NCBI GenBank assembly: GCA_037349315.1
Contig: JBAIAC010000018.1
Span: 10,850,001 to 10,914,000, forward strand
DNA length: 64,000 nt
Reading direction: 5' to 3'
Origin: Chelydra serpentina
Taxonomy: Eukaryota; Chordata; Testudines; Chelydridae
Under the pieces are notes generated by a model. It ran no database searches, was not told where the DNA came from, and saw only the letters and a program-made list of their open reading frames with translations. Both the position numbers and the translations under genes were made by a program. Shown one piece after another: positions 1 through 10,745 of this stretch (position 1 is its first letter; every line of letters starts with the position of its first letter).

Positions 1-859
1 GTTGCATTCAACTAAGTGACACATCAATAGTTGAGGTAGCTAACACAGTCACCCAGGGTGGCTCAGCCACAGATCCTGGCTAGAAGTGTGCCGGAGTCAC
101 TAGAGATTTCCTAGGTTCCACTGGAGCCAACAGCTTTGGTGAGCTCTACCTTGGCCTCATGTAAGTGCAAGGTCCAAAAGGTGGATATGTGACTCTTTGG
201 AAAACCCAGTAGGTCTTCACCGGTTTCCCATATGCAACCTCTATTTTTCTTAGGTTTAATTTCCATCTCATTATTTCTAGTTATTCCCCTCTCCCCCTGG
301 TCCCACTCTAAGTAATTCCTCCCTGTCCCTGGTGTTTACTCTTCACATGCTTGTAAAAAGTTATTACACATCACATAGTTCCTTCTTAGCCATGCTACAC
401 AGATATAGATCTTTCAGACTTTCCTCCGAAATCAACAGTAGAAACACCCTTAACCTGACCATTTTTGTTTCTCTTCTCTGAGCTCTCTCTATATATTTAT
501 GTAATTCTTGCCTTGAGGTGCTTCAAATTGAACATAATAGTCCAGATGCCGTCTTGTCATAATCATATGCAGAGAGACAAGGGCTTGATCTTGTAGTCCC
601 TATGGCCCGAACTTCTCTCCATACGCAATCCAAAATTAGTCTTTTTAAGCTGCCATATCACATTGCAAACTCATGTCTAATTTGCTTCCCTCTAACACCC
701 CTATGTACTGTTTTTTCAGGTTTCTTCCTCCCTATGAATATTTACGTTTCAGTTTAGTTTTCCCAATATTTACTAACCTACATTTTTGCAAGGTGAATCT
801 GTTATTTCCGGCCTATACTTTTCACCTCTGTAGGTCCTATCTTTCCCTGTCCCTACTGA
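1..859. other. No recognisable gene; AT-rich flank
   Basis: The frames here contain short chance ORFs only (for example 673-972, rich in Phe, Leu and Ser, with no recognisable domain). From about 300 the sequence has the C/T-rich look of an antisense CR1 element, but similarity becomes convincing only after 860. Nothing else is supported. Confidence 0.5.
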
Positions 860-1335
860 TATTCCCATCTCTTCCTAATTTAGTCCCATTTGCAAATTCT
901 ATTAATTTGATTAATTATTTACTCCTATCATCTAGGTCATTAATAATGCTACTGAAGCCACAACAAACTTAACAACATTGATACCAGCTGCATCCCTTTC
1001 AGTTTCTCCAATTCAGTATACTGCCATTTAACATTCCTTATCCTTTCTTTGTAGTCAATGAGCCACTTTGTAAAGCACATGAAAGTGTTCCAATCCAAGC
1101 CAATATTGAATTAATTTAGTGAGAGAGATTTTCTGAGACCCAGTATGAAATGTTGTACTAAAATCCAGATATATTACATCTGCAGTATTACATTCCCTTC
1201 ATCCAATAAGCTTGTAAATCTGCTCCCCCACCCCACCCCCCAAGCAATCAAATTTGTCTGGCATGATTTGTATTTCATAAACCCATGCCACTTTCAGCTC
1301 TTGGTTCAGTGATCTTCTAGATGTTCACAAATCTG
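860..1335 (-). repeat. Degraded CR1-like LINE, antisense
   Basis: The order of short blocks matches the better-preserved antisense CR1 at 55.8-56.4 kb: a 'cccatttgcaaattct' block, a 'catctaggtcattaataatg' block, a 'cctttctttgtagtcaatga' block, then 'gagacccagtatgaaatg' and 'aaatccagatatattacatc'. In that copy the corresponding stretch encodes the reverse-transcriptase segment with YLDF, read on the minus strand. No frame is open here, so this is an old fossil. Assignment rests on recognised block order, not an alignment. Confidence 0.45.
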
Positions 1336-1365
1336 CCAAATTCAAACCTGGGTAAATGAATGCGA

Positions 1366-1400
1366 CTTCCATTGATTTCAATGGGATTTAAATCAGGGGT
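1366..1400. repeat. Short dispersed repeat with CCATTGA core
   Basis: Contains 'ttccattgatttcaatggg' followed by 'atttaaatcaggggt'. It is one of at least a dozen short stretches in this window built around a near-palindromic ccattga(c/t)ttcaatggg core, often followed by 'gatcaggcc'-like sequence. See the dedicated finding. Confidence 0.5.
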
Positions 1401-2722
1401 CACTTTTGTTCCTTTTCTCTAAATATTTCTTCCATTATTTTACTACAGAGTTAAGTTGCAGACTTGCCAAACAATGAATGTCAAGATAACATTTATATTT
1501 CCCAGTAGTGGCCACACAGGCAAGTCACTCCCTTATTCAGAGTTGTCCAGATCAGAAGTATGTATGACATCATGTTTTCATGGCAGATATGACAGATAAT
1601 TTGAGATGATTCTACATGATTAAAAAAGAAAATGGTTTCACGAGAGACTTGGAACACCTGATTTTGCTTGCTAGATCAAGCTGGGTGAGCAGCGAGCCCT
1701 AGCACTGACCTCTTCTGGGATCTCAGCTAGTACAGATTTTGGCTGCCTGAATAAAAGACTGGTAGTTATTTAGCATCCACTCTGCTTTTTATTTTCAATA
1801 GAGGTTTTTTGACTGGAAGACATTTCAGGAGTTTTTCAAGTCCACATAGTGTAATTCATTTTCAGATTCTTCCCCATCTTTCACACAGTTATATTTTTTA
1901 TTACTGTATTAACCTCTTCTTCGTGGATTTTATATTGCATCTGGTGTGCTGCCCCCATCCTATTAACATTCCATCGCAAGCAATTTCTCACCAATCAGAA
2001 TCCCTTCTAGCCACTCTCAACTGACTGACAGAGTATTGGAGTGCAGAGGAAAAAGAAAATGGGGAGAATGAGGATAAAAAGGAGGGGGAATATGGAAAAG
2101 TGAGGAATGGATTTCAGGGTTGTGTGGGGCAGAGGGAGAGATTTGTAATGAGGAAGAAGAGAGCTAGTAAAGAGGGAGATATTGTTGTGGATGAAATTGC
2201 ACCCTCTCCCTTTCTCTTTTTTCCCCAATTAAAATGCTGCACATATCATTAAAATCCACTCATCATTTGTCCCCTTTCATAAACAGACATTCTCTCTCCT
2301 TTCTTCTCCTTCACTTTATCATAGGAAGGGTGGTAAATTTGAAAGAACAAAGGAGAACAGAAGAGAGCACCCAAACCCACATCTGTGGGGTGGTGAAAGA
2401 GCTGGAGGACGAACTCCTTTGTACCAGCAGGACCTTTCACACCACACCTTCCCTCAAGCCAATGAGAGAGGAGCTGGTATCTATTTCCTGTGATGCTCCT
2501 TTGTCCATACACACCAAGGGAAAAGGAGGTGGAAGCCCCCCACATATTAAAACATTTGATGATTATCGGCACTGCTTGCTGCACCAGTAATCCATCCTTT
2601 CCTACCTAACTAATTTCAGGCTAGGTATTAGCAATATACTCCTCACCTTGGTATATGAGCACAAGCAATGCAAGATTTGTTCAGAAAGCTTTTGCACAGG
2701 AGTCAGAAATGCTTGACGATGT
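1401..2722. other. No gene recognised
   Basis: Unique-looking, moderately AT-rich sequence. The two overlapping ORFs near 2234-2590 (one per strand) are about 115 codons but carry no domain, signal peptide or compositional bias, and each is the shadow of the other. I see no splice-bounded exon. Confidence 0.4.
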
Positions 2723-2730
2723 GCCAGAGG

Positions 2731-2958
2731 CAGTAGCGGTGCCAGCTTTTTTGCCGCCCTAGGCGGCGGCGCCAGGAGAGCCTGCCGCCAAAGTACCGCC
2801 GAGGACCCCAGCGGCCGAAGAAGTTGCCGCCAAAGTGCCACCGAGGACCCCGGCGGCCGAAGAAGCAGCCACCAAGGACCCAGCGGCCAAATGCCACCCC
2901 CCAAATCCTGGTGCCTTAGGCGACCACCTAGGGTCGCCTAATGGTAGCGCCGGCCCTG
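2731..2958. mobile_element. GC-rich non-autonomous hAT element, 8-bp TSD
   Basis: The 228-bp element begins 'cagtagcggtgcc' and ends 'agcgccggccctg', so it has CAG...CTG termini. It is flanked on both sides by the identical 8-mer GCCAGAGG (2723-2730 and 2959-2966), the duplication length typical of hAT transposons. The interior is built from imperfect repeats of a 'gccgccaaagt...gccgaggacccc' unit, and near the right end sits the palindrome-rich 'cctaggcgacc...gggtcgccta' block. The same termini and block recur at 61778-62105. There is no transposase, so it must have been mobilised in trans. Confidence 0.85.
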
Positions 2959-2966
2959 GCCAGAGG

Positions 2967-3780
2967 GATGTAAAAAAGCTGATCCTGATGCTTCTGATCC
3001 ATTGCCTTAATAATAAATAATACTAAGATAGCAAATGATGCTGTAGACAGAATTGGGTGCTGTTGCTCCAGTGAGGTGACTCCTAAATTCCACTTGCTGG
3101 AAGATTAACCACTGCTCATATCAGGGATGACAGCTGCCTGATTGCTATGAAGAAAGTAGCAAAGGATCATCTTGGCCATGCCAGGAGCCATACAGAGAAT
3201 TCCCAATCTATCTAAGATGAATACTTTTCATAATGTGATCTCTAGTCTGTTAGAAAACATGCCACTTCTTGTAATATATCCATTGGATGGGGTGAAGGGT
3301 ACATAGCTAATCACCATGTGGATCTGTGTTCTATGACAGGCCTTATTAGCACTGTTGTGGAACTTGTGCTATACCGCACCTTCTGTTACATCTGTGTTTG
3401 TATCTTCTGGATATGCATTGTATTTGAGGTAAAGGCCTGTCTGCTAATTTATTTTGGTACCGTTTTGCAAGAGGCCTCTGATAAGTTTATAATAGTCTGA
3501 TTACCTGTAAGTATTATTTGCCTATTATTTTATGTTCCCCTTTTGCTATTAATATTAAGTTAAGACCTTCTGAACCCAAAAATCAATGTGGTAAAGTCTT
3601 AACTATATCACAACTAGTACATATGGACCACATTTACACCGTGATCAAATATCGTCCCTCTTCTATTCCTTGGATTGTACCTTTGTTAGGGCTGGGGATG
3701 CTGGTGTTTTGAAGGTTGCAAGGAAACATCCAGATCTGATTGGTTTAAATTAGACTTGATCTTGTATAAAGGATATAGTC
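2967..3780. other. No gene recognised
   Basis: Short hydrophobic ORFs (3318-3500, 3518-3712) lack any domain or supporting context. No repeat family was recognised. Confidence 0.4.
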
Positions 3781-3783
3781 TTA

Positions 3784-4049
3784 GAGTATGTCTATATACT
3801 GCAATCAGAGGTGTGATTGCAGCTCATGTAGTCAGCTAGCTAGCGCCATTAAAAATAGCAGTGAAGACACGGTAGCAAAGGTTTCAAGCTCATCCAGGGA
3901 TGCTGGGTATGTACTTACATTGCTAGCCCACACTGAAGCCCAAGCTGCCATATTTTCACTGCTATTTTTAGCATGCTAGCTATATTAAAACTAGCATAGG
4001 TATGTTACATGAGCTGCAAATCACACCTTCAATTGCAGCATAGACAATT
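3784..4049. mobile_element. Palindromic Harbinger-like MITE
   Basis: The two ends are inverted copies over about 45 bp: the left arm reads 'gtatgtctatatactgcaat' then 'gtgtgattgcagctcatgta', and the right arm, reverse-complemented, reads 'ttgtctatgctgcaatt' then 'gtgtgatttgcagctcatgt'. A TTA trinucleotide precedes the left end, but no clean right-hand copy remains. The start resembles the terminus of the full-length Harbinger at 43599 and the MITE at 52668. It has no coding capacity. Confidence 0.6.
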
Positions 4050-4559
4050 CAAATTTTACCCTACCTACCCACCTTACTTACACCTTGGTTAAAATTCCAA
4101 CAACCATTAACATTCCTTGTGTACTATATTTCTACAACTTTCTTCTTCTGGCAGACCTAATGCCTTTTCTCTCACACAGTCATTTATAAAAATTAAATAA
4201 CATGGCCCTAAAGCGACAGAACATACACCAGTCATAAACACAGAATTATCCAAACATATCTTTTGCATTAATGACTAATTTTGTCTCATTCATACCGTAA
4301 ATCTTCCCACCGTCAGCAAAAGATTATTCATGAAAACTTATAGCTTGAACTGGGACCAATCAAAATACAATAAAGATGTAGTATTTCATGTAAACACCTC
4401 CCAGAAATACTTTGGTGTTACAGTAAATAATATACTGAGAACTGAATGAAGTAATAAAATAGCGGAACAAGAGAAAAAATATAGGCGAGGAAGGAAAAAA
4501 ACAAAATATCTTCAGTCGAGATTTGAAAATAGAGGACTATGAAGATGGAGGGAAATTAT
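4050..4559. other. No gene recognised
   Basis: AT-rich sequence with frequent stops on all frames. It may include the 5' part of the CR1 that becomes recognisable after about 4560. Confidence 0.35.
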
Positions 4560-6303
4560 AGATTATAATTTTCTAACTCAAAAGGTATTGTACCCAACAT
4601 GAAATAACTGTATTTTGGACATCATTATGATGGATAAAGATGAATTGATTACTGGACTGGAAGATGGGTTGTTTCCTAGAAACCAGTGATCATGACCTGA
4701 TACATTCAAGATGGACAAACAGATGACAGACTGGAATAATATTGTGCCAATATTCAAAAAGCAAGCAGCCTGACTCCTGTAACTACAAGCCAGCTAGCTA
4801 GACATAAATTCAGGCAAAATAATGGAAAAAATGATATAAGATTCGGTTAATAAAGAGTAAAGGAAAAAAATAGAATTAATGCCAGCCAAAAAGATTTTAT
4901 AGAAAATAGGTCTTGTCAAACAAACCTGCTTCCTTTCTTTGATGAGGTAACAAGATTGGTTGATATAGATAACTATATGGATGTAATAAACTTGTGTAAG
5001 GCATTTGGGACATAGTATTACACTCCATTCTGATTAAAAATTAGCACTATATAATATTAATAAAGCACAGGTTACATAGATTAGGAAATGGTTAACTGAC
5101 AGATCTCAAAAAGTAGTCATCATTGGAAAATTGAATGGGGGTGTTTCAAATGGGGTTCTGCAAAGGTCAGTACAAGGTCTGAAACTATTCAATATTTTCA
5201 TCAATGATTTGGAAGTAAATAAAAAAATCGCTACTGATAAAATTTAAAGACAATAGAAAGATTGGCAGAATGGTAAATAATGTTAAGGACACTACATTTC
5301 TACAGAGCAATCTGGAACACATGGTAAGCTGGGCCCATTCAAACAAAATGAGTTTTAATACAGCCAAATGTAATATTATACATCTAGGAACAAAGAATGC
5401 AGGCCATCCTTACAGCATGGAGAACTGTATCCTGGAAAGCAGGGCTCTAAAAAGGATTTAGGAGTCATAATGAATAAGCAACTGAACATGAGCTCCCAGG
5501 GCAATGCTTTGGCAAAAAGGGCTAACATGATCCTTGGATGGATAAATAGGGAATAGTAAATAGGAGCAGAATGGTGATTTTTACTTTTGGATATGGCATC
5601 GGTGAGAGCAATACTGGAGTACTGCATACAGTTCTGTTGTCCACTCTTTAAAAAGGATGTTGAAAAATTGAAGAGGGTATGGAAAAGATCCACAAAAGTA
5701 ATTTGAGGGCTGGAGAAGATGCATTTCAATTAAAGACATAAGGATCTCCATCTGTTCAGTTTATTAGAAAGATGATTGAGAGGTGACTTAATTACATTGT
5801 TCAGAAAAGCACACATGGAGAAAATACAGAATACTGCAGGGCTCTTTCATGTGATTAAACATTGGAACAAGCTATCAAGGAAAATGTTGGATTCTCCATC
5901 TCTTGGTGTCTTCATATCAAGACTGGATGCCTTTTGGGAAGATATGCTTAAGTCAAACACAAGTCATTGGGCTCCACACAATGGTAACTAGGTGAAATGT
6001 AATGACCTGTGATATAAAAGAGGTTAGACTAGATCATTGGTTCTCAAACTTTTGTACTGGTGACCCCTTTCATATAGCAAGCCTCTGAGTGTGACCCCCC
6101 TTATAAATTAAAAACACTTTTTATATATTTAACACCATTATAAATGCTGAAGGCAAAGTGGGATTTGGAGTGGAGGCTGATAGCTCATGACCCCCCATGT
6201 AATAACCTCGCAAACCCCTGAGGGGGTCCCAACCCCCAGTTTGAGAACCCCTGGACTAGATGATCTAATAGTTCCATCTGGCCTTTAACTCTGTGAATCT
6301 CTG
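4560..6303 (+). mobile_element. CR1 LINE, degraded, plus strand
   Basis: A plus-strand CR1 non-LTR retrotransposon reduced to fragments of its ORF2. Visible pieces in order are an endonuclease end encoding the SDHDLI motif (about 4685-4705), a reverse-transcriptase stretch reading GVLQ...LFNIFINDL near 5150-5215, the MVSWAHSNKMSFNTAKCNI segment at 5320-5380, and a C-terminal VIKHWNKL...SPSL...FxSRLD segment near 5850-5930. The 3' tail runs through 'ggttagactagat', is interrupted by the MITE at 6035-6253, and resumes as 'gactagatgatctaatagtt' to 'ctctgtgaat'. Many stops and frameshifts mean it is inactive. The catalytic YADD region is not readable. Confidence 0.75.
6035..6253. mobile_element. 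Short hAT MITE with exact 8-bp TSD, inside CR1 tail
   Basis: The 219-bp element starts 'cattggttctcaaac' and ends 'gtttgagaacccctg', so the inner ends are inverted copies of ggttctcaaac. It is flanked by perfect GACTAGAT duplications at 6027-6034 and 6254-6261. The duplicated 8-mer is part of the CR1 3' tail, which dates the MITE as younger than the CR1. Non-coding; it would have needed a hAT transposase supplied elsewhere. Confidence 0.9.
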
Positions 6304-6999
6304 AAGAGAAGCAAAGATACATGTTCCAAATGGTGAGAGTTACAGAAAAGAAGGTAGTTGTACCAACAGTGGAGAAACATAGAAGAGGTCTAGCTCTAGA
6401 CTAGCAGAGTGGAATAGGGATGGGAGGAGAGGCTATGGGGTTCAAAAATACTGAAGGCTGACATAAGCCATTGGAAGATATTTTTTAAATATGACAATTT
6501 TTTTAATTGGATACTGAAATGAATGTGGATCTGGTAGAGTTTAAGGCTTAGGAAAGTTGTGGTCGCATTTAGCATGCAATCAAACTGAATTCTTCCAACC
6601 CTGGCTTTCTGCATGGGGAAGGAAACTGAGTTTGACAAATAAAGAAAAAGTCAGCTCTGTCTAAATGCTAAGCTCCCAAATAGCCACCATTAACTCAATG
6701 TCCACCTCACTGTCACATATTTTTCCTATAGGAGTCCACCATTACACATCTGTTTGATAAATAAAGTAGCATCTTGCACGAATTTAACAGCATTGATCTT
6801 TTTACAGCAAACAAAATTGTCACCAGGTGACTGCCTGTAATCTAGCACATTTAGGTCCCAATTCAGCAAAACACTTCAGCATGTACATTACTTTAAACAT
6901 GTGCTTAAGTCATGAGAGTTTCAACTAGACTTCAATAGACTTTCCTGGCAGGTTTCAGGTATTGTTATCACCTCAGCTCTTGACTCTCGATACAGCTCC
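6304..6999. other. No gene recognised
   Basis: Unique-looking sequence between the CR1 and the next LINE. The ORF at 6396-6638 on the minus strand has no recognisable feature. Confidence 0.4.
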
Positions 7000-7542
7000 T
7001 CTATCAACTCCACTTCTTGAAGGCCCCCTCCCATTCATCTCAATACTCCAAACATCAGCTCCCATGGAATCAAGTCATACGCTTTCTCAGGATCAATAAA
7101 TGCTACATAGAAGTTATGCTTGCCATTTATCATTCTTTCAGAGTTCTGTCTCGCTGCAAATATTGTGTCTATAGTACTTATTCCCTCCCTAAAGCCATGT
7201 TGCCCCTCTCCTCTATTTTCCTTCACCTTGTACATCACCTTTGCTTCCAAAACTCTCTCAAGACTCTGAGAGGCCAACTTAACAGAGTAATGCCTTGACT
7301 GGTATTTGGATCATTTGCATCACCCTTACCCCTCCAAAGAGGCACAATTAATTCCATGCTTCAGTCATTTGGTATCCTTTTCTGATCCCCACAAACACAT
7401 AGTAATCTATTAAGACACTTTACTCCAGTATCTCCAAGTGCTTTGATCAAATCAACACTTCTCATTTTCACCAGCTGCTTTACCATTCTTTATCTTATTC
7501 AGTGCTGCTTCTACCTCCTCTGCAGAAATCAATCCTTTTTGA
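7000..7542 (-). mobile_element. LINE reverse-transcriptase fragment (segment 1 of 3)
   Basis: On the minus strand 7035-7277 encodes part of a non-LTR reverse transcriptase. The motif GQHGFREGISTIDTIFAARQ is followed about 20 residues later by YVAFIDPEKAYDLIPWE, the family's motif A block with the first catalytic Asp (usual form FIDLEKAYDxVP). The frame stops soon after, and the YADD-containing half is missing, so the element is truncated at its 3' side, unlike normal 5' truncation. It continues upstream in 8635-8921 and 9661-10745 after two insertions. The clade is uncertain; the endonuclease and RT wording looks RTE-like rather than CR1. Confidence 0.75.
7531..7542. repeat. Target-site duplication of Penelope copy 1 (left)
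   Basis: The 12-mer AATCCTTTTTGA here recurs exactly at 8623-8634 and brackets the Penelope insertion at 7543-8622. It is part of the host LINE. Confidence 0.9.
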
Positions 7543-7604
7543 AAAAAGAAAATAAGAAAGAAAGAAATACTTGTGGCACCTTAGAGACTAACAAATTTAT
7601 TTCA

Positions 7605-7644
7605 GCATAAGCTTTCGTGGGTTAGAACCCACTTCATCGGATGC
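7605..7644 (-). ncRNA. Hammerhead-ribozyme-like core, PLE 1 left arm
   Basis: Read on the minus strand: GCAT, then CCGATGA (one change from the CUGANGA box), one extra A, a perfect 7-bp hairpin GTGGGTT-CT-AACCCAC, then GAAA, then GCTTATGC, whose AUGC can pair with the first GCAT as stem I. AGCU after GAA would be a palindromic minimal stem III, implying a dimer. PLE-borne minimal hammerheads are established in the literature; activity of this copy is unknown. Confidence 0.65.
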
Positions 7645-7806
7645 ATGGAATGAAACATACAGTAGACAGATATGTATACAGTCAGAGAAACATGATAAGG
7701 TGGAAGTGCGTATACCAACCTTAAGAGGCTAATTAATTGAGAGGAACCATAACAGCAGGGGAAGAAAAACCTTTGAAGTGATAAACAATATGGCCATTGT
7801 GGACAG

Positions 7807-8279
7807 TTGACACTCACCAGCAACCACACACCATACAACAAAAACACTAACCCAGGAACCTATCCTTGCAACAAAGCCCGATGCCAACTCTGTCCACATA
7901 TCGATTCAAGTGATACCATCACAGGACCTAATAACATCAGCCACGCCATCAGGGGATCATTCACCTGCACATCTACCAATGTGATATGTGCCAGCAATGC
8001 CCCTCTGCCATGTACATTGGCCAAACCGGACAGTCTCTACACAAAAGCATAAACGGACATAAATCTGACATCAGGAATCATAAGATTCAAAAACCAGTAG
8101 GAGAACATTTCAACCTCCCTAACCACTCAGTGACAGACTTGAGGGTAGTAATTTTGCAACAAATAAACTTCAAAAACAGACTACGAGAAGCTGTTGAACT
8201 TGAATTGATATGCAAACTAGATACCATCAACTCAGGATTAAATAGAGACTTGGAATGGCTTTGCCATTACGTTAATTGA
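7807..8279 (+). pseudogene. Penelope GIY-YIG endonuclease C-terminus, frameshifted
   Basis: The C-terminal part of a PLE protein. The first frame (7807-8052) holds the Cys-containing linker CNKARCQLCPHI and the downstream TCTSTNV lead-in to the nuclease. The second frame (7986-8279) holds YIGQTGQSLHKSINGHKSDI, VGEHFNLPNHS and the tail RLREAVELELICKLDTINSGLN. In the GIY-YIG family the two Tyr, an Arg, a Glu and an Asn form the active site. About 10 nt, covering the first (GIY-equivalent) motif, is deleted at the frame junction near 7985-7995 relative to copy 2, and the usual Arg before INGH is Ser. The copy is dead. Confidence 0.85.
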
Positions 8280-8488
8280 ATCTATTTCCCTTAACCTAAC
8301 GATCCTCATTCACACCTGTGTGTCAACTGTTCACAATGGCCATCTTGTTTATCACTTCAAAGGTTTTTCTTCCCCTGCTGTTATGGTTCTTCTCAATTAA
8401 TTAGCCTCTTAAGGTTGGTATACGCACTTCCACCTTATCATGTTTCTCTGACTGTATAAATATCTGTCTACCGTATGTTTCATTCCAT

Positions 8489-8528
8489 GCATCCGATGAA
8501 GTGGGTTCTAACCCACGAAAGCTTATGC
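8489..8528 (+). ncRNA. Hammerhead-ribozyme-like core, PLE 1 right arm
   Basis: Same layout as the left-arm copy but on the plus strand: GCAT (8489-8492), CCGATGA (8493-8499), extra A, stem-loop GTGGGTT-CT-AACCCAC (8501-8516), GAAA (8517-8520), GCTTATGC (8521-8528). Stem II is perfectly paired. Confidence 0.65.
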
Positions 8529-8622
8529 TGAAATACATTTGTTAGTTTCTAAGGTGCCACACGTATTTCTTTCTTTCTTATTTTCTTTTTGCTGACACAG
8601 ACTAACACGGCTACTACACTGT

Positions 8623-8634
8623 AATCCTTTTTGA
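8623..8634. repeat. Target-site duplication of Penelope copy 1 (right)
   Basis: AATCCTTTTTGA, identical to 7531-7542. Confidence 0.9.
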
Positions 8635-8921
8635 GGCTTCCCCATAGTTGTTAGTGATGCTTGCACTCACAGCTCTCTCTTCTCATTTAACAGCCTTTTC
8701 CATACCTCTACCACTTCTTTAGGGTTAGTCACCATAGTTTCCATCCTTCATACACAAAGATTTCCTACCATCATTGTTCTGCAGATTTCTGTATAATTCC
8801 TCTTCAGCTTCCATTCTTCTCTTAGCAACTTCCTTTTTAGCCTTTTCGTCCCTTTTTGTATGCATTTTTGATTGTCTCATTGTCATGACCTGCTTCCTCA
8901 AACTCTCTATGATAAGATGTC
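8635..8921 (-). mobile_element. LINE fragment (segment 2 of 3), endonuclease-RT linker
   Basis: On the minus strand the translation runs SYHREFEEAGHDNETIKNAYK then KRDEKAKKEVAKRRMEAEEELY, the charged Lys/Glu-rich linker found between the endonuclease and reverse transcriptase of RTE-like LINEs. It joins segment 1 across the Penelope insertion and segment 3 across the LTR insertion. The segment contains a few stops and is not intact. Confidence 0.65.
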
Positions 8922-9660
8922 CACACTACACATGCCCTGAGAGGGTTAATGTGGGCCAGAAGGGACCAATTACCCTTATATGCCACATCTGGAGGGAAGC
9001 CAGGGCTTGATAAGCATTAACTGCACAGGAAGCCCAGCTGGGGGAGGAGTATAAAGCTAGGAAATATGAATAGGAAGGGGTGCAGGGAAGGGGCCTGCAG
9101 TCACTCTCTTGAAAGAAAGAGACTTGGTTAGGGACAATGAGAAGGTCCAGTGAGAGAGTAAGGCTTAGAACTTTTCTGGGCTAGCGAATCCTGCAAGAGG
9201 CAATGAAGAGTGAAGTAGCCATGGGGAGTAGAGGAAGCTCTAGTGATAAACCCAGAGATAGGTAAGGAGATAGAGAGGTAGGGTAGGAAGGAGCCCAGGT
9301 AAACAGCAACAGGGTCTGAAACTGAGCAGACCTAGGTTGCTAGTCACAGTCCCTGGGCTGGAACCTGGAGTAGTGGGCAGTCCTGGGTTCCCCTACCAAC
9401 TGCTAGCAAAGTGGTATGGGACCTGGAGTCAGAACAGAAAACTGCCTGAGATGGCATATAGACAGCTTGTCTGGTGGGACTTTGTTACCCTGCAAGTGGG
9501 CGGACGGGGTGGACTATAGAGTGACCTGGCAGAGGGCTGAGTCACAGAGAGGGAGCGCCACCACCGTATAAACAACTGATGGAAGGGGGCACTAGATGGG
9601 GCAAAGGCTAATTATTAGACTCAGCCACAAGGGGGCACATCTGTGGTGAATGGACCCCAC
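8922..9660 (+). mobile_element. Gypsy-type LTR fragment inside the LINE
   Basis: About 740 bp interrupts the LINE linker. It carries a TATA box (TATAAA, 9050-9055) followed by a purine-rich tract, and 'ccctgggctggaacctggag' at 9350-9369, wording I recognise from turtle Ty3/Gypsy long terminal repeats. The right side ends near 'ggtgaatggaccccac'. A CTCTA-like pentamer lies near both edges, but the outer boundaries do not resolve to TG...CA, so exact ends and solo-LTR status are uncertain. No gag or pol is present. Confidence 0.55.
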
Positions 9661-10745
9661 GCTCTCTCTAAATAATTATTTCTTTCTAACTTCTCTTGTG
9701 TATCAGACTTCCACCACCAGTTTGTTCTCTGAAACCACCCCATCTTACCACTTGTTCTGCCATATGTTGCCTCCAATGCCTTAATGAAACATTCTTTAAA
9801 TTTCCTCCATTCTTCCTCCACTGACTTCATTGTTGTTGGCAAAGCATGAAAGCCCTCCTTTGCTTTTTGGCAGAACTCTTCCATTCTTTCCCCCTTACAT
9901 AACCACCACTGCAATTTCTTTCGCTATTTCATCTTCTTTCCTGTTTTCTCAGGTTGCAGTTGGATTTTTGCTATTAATACCTCATGTTGTTCTGCCACAT
10001 ATTCACTCAACATAACCTTTACATCTTTCACCATTTTCATATGTTCTCTTCTTATCAAAATACAGTCTACCTGGGCTTTACTTTTTCCCCTGTAGGATGT
10101 TACCATGTGGAATTCTCTTTTTTTTTTCCAAACCATGTATTCACTGAACCATGTATTCAACTGAAAACCCATTGAACAACCACACTCAACCCACTCTCTC
10201 CTTCTGCATTTCTTTTACCAAAGCCAAATTTACTCACCACTCCTACAGGGCTCCCTTCACCAACATGGCAGTTTAAATCACCACTGACCAATAACAAGGT
10301 ATTACTCTCAACCATAACCATCAACTCTGCCAATTCATTTCTAAAGCTCTCCTTTTCTTCCATAAGTCTACCCTGTTGCAGAGCATATGCTGCCATCACA
10401 CATATAACCCTACTCTCTATCATCAGCCATAGTACTATTAATCAGTCTCCTCTTCTTTCTACACTCCTGACACCCTCAGCAATTTCTTGGCTCATGATGA
10501 CAGCTACCCAATTCATATTCTTTCTTGCTCCAGACCAAAACATTTTAAATCCATCTTTCATGATTTTTCCTTTTGCCTCTATACCACCTAGTTTCCTCCA
10601 GACATAGTATATGGATTTTCCTTCTAGCTATTGCCTCAACCACCTCTCTTGATCTACCTGTAAGTGAACCTAAGTTCCAGGTTGCAATGCCCAGGTCTTT
10701 GCCAATTTTGTTGCTGTTATCTGAAAGACAGCATGTCAGTTACCC
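9661..10745 (-). mobile_element. LINE fragment (segment 3 of 3), APE-type endonuclease
   Basis: Minus strand, from the N-terminus: IATWNLGSLTGRSREVVEAIAR then HILCLEETRW (catalytic ExxW/ETRW) around 10600-10730, a decayed stretch, then AAYALQQGR...LLLVSGDLNCHVGE (the GDLN catalytic motif) at 10157-10423, GFGKRNAEGE, SKAQVDCILIRR (QVDYIL class) with VAEQHEVL (final QH) at 9924-10172, and a Trp-rich linker at 9621-9914. The frames are separated by stops and frameshifts, so it is a fossil. This is the cytoplasmically translated LINE protein that nicks target DNA. RTE-like clade is my best guess. Confidence 0.8.

Larger units (their letters stand above)
7543..8622 (+). mobile_element. Penelope-like element copy 1 with inverted arms
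   Basis: A 1,080-bp insertion flanked by 12-bp exact duplications, inserted in a minus-strand LINE. The left arm (7546-7812) is an inverted copy of the right arm (8319-8590): both contain the hammerhead-like core, the 'aaggttggtatacgcacttccacc' stretch and the 'cacaatggccat' stretch in opposite orientation. Between them is the C-terminal part of the PLE protein with its Cys-rich linker and GIY-YIG endonuclease domain. The reverse transcriptase is absent. Inverted partial terminal copies are a known arrangement of Penelope elements. The poly-T/A-rich edge and 'gactaacacggctactaca' at 8601-8619 mark the 3' end. Confidence 0.9.

Noticed and set aside
2234..2590. Opposed ORFs of 118 and 111 codons
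   Set aside because: Mutual shadows with no domain, splice or composition support.
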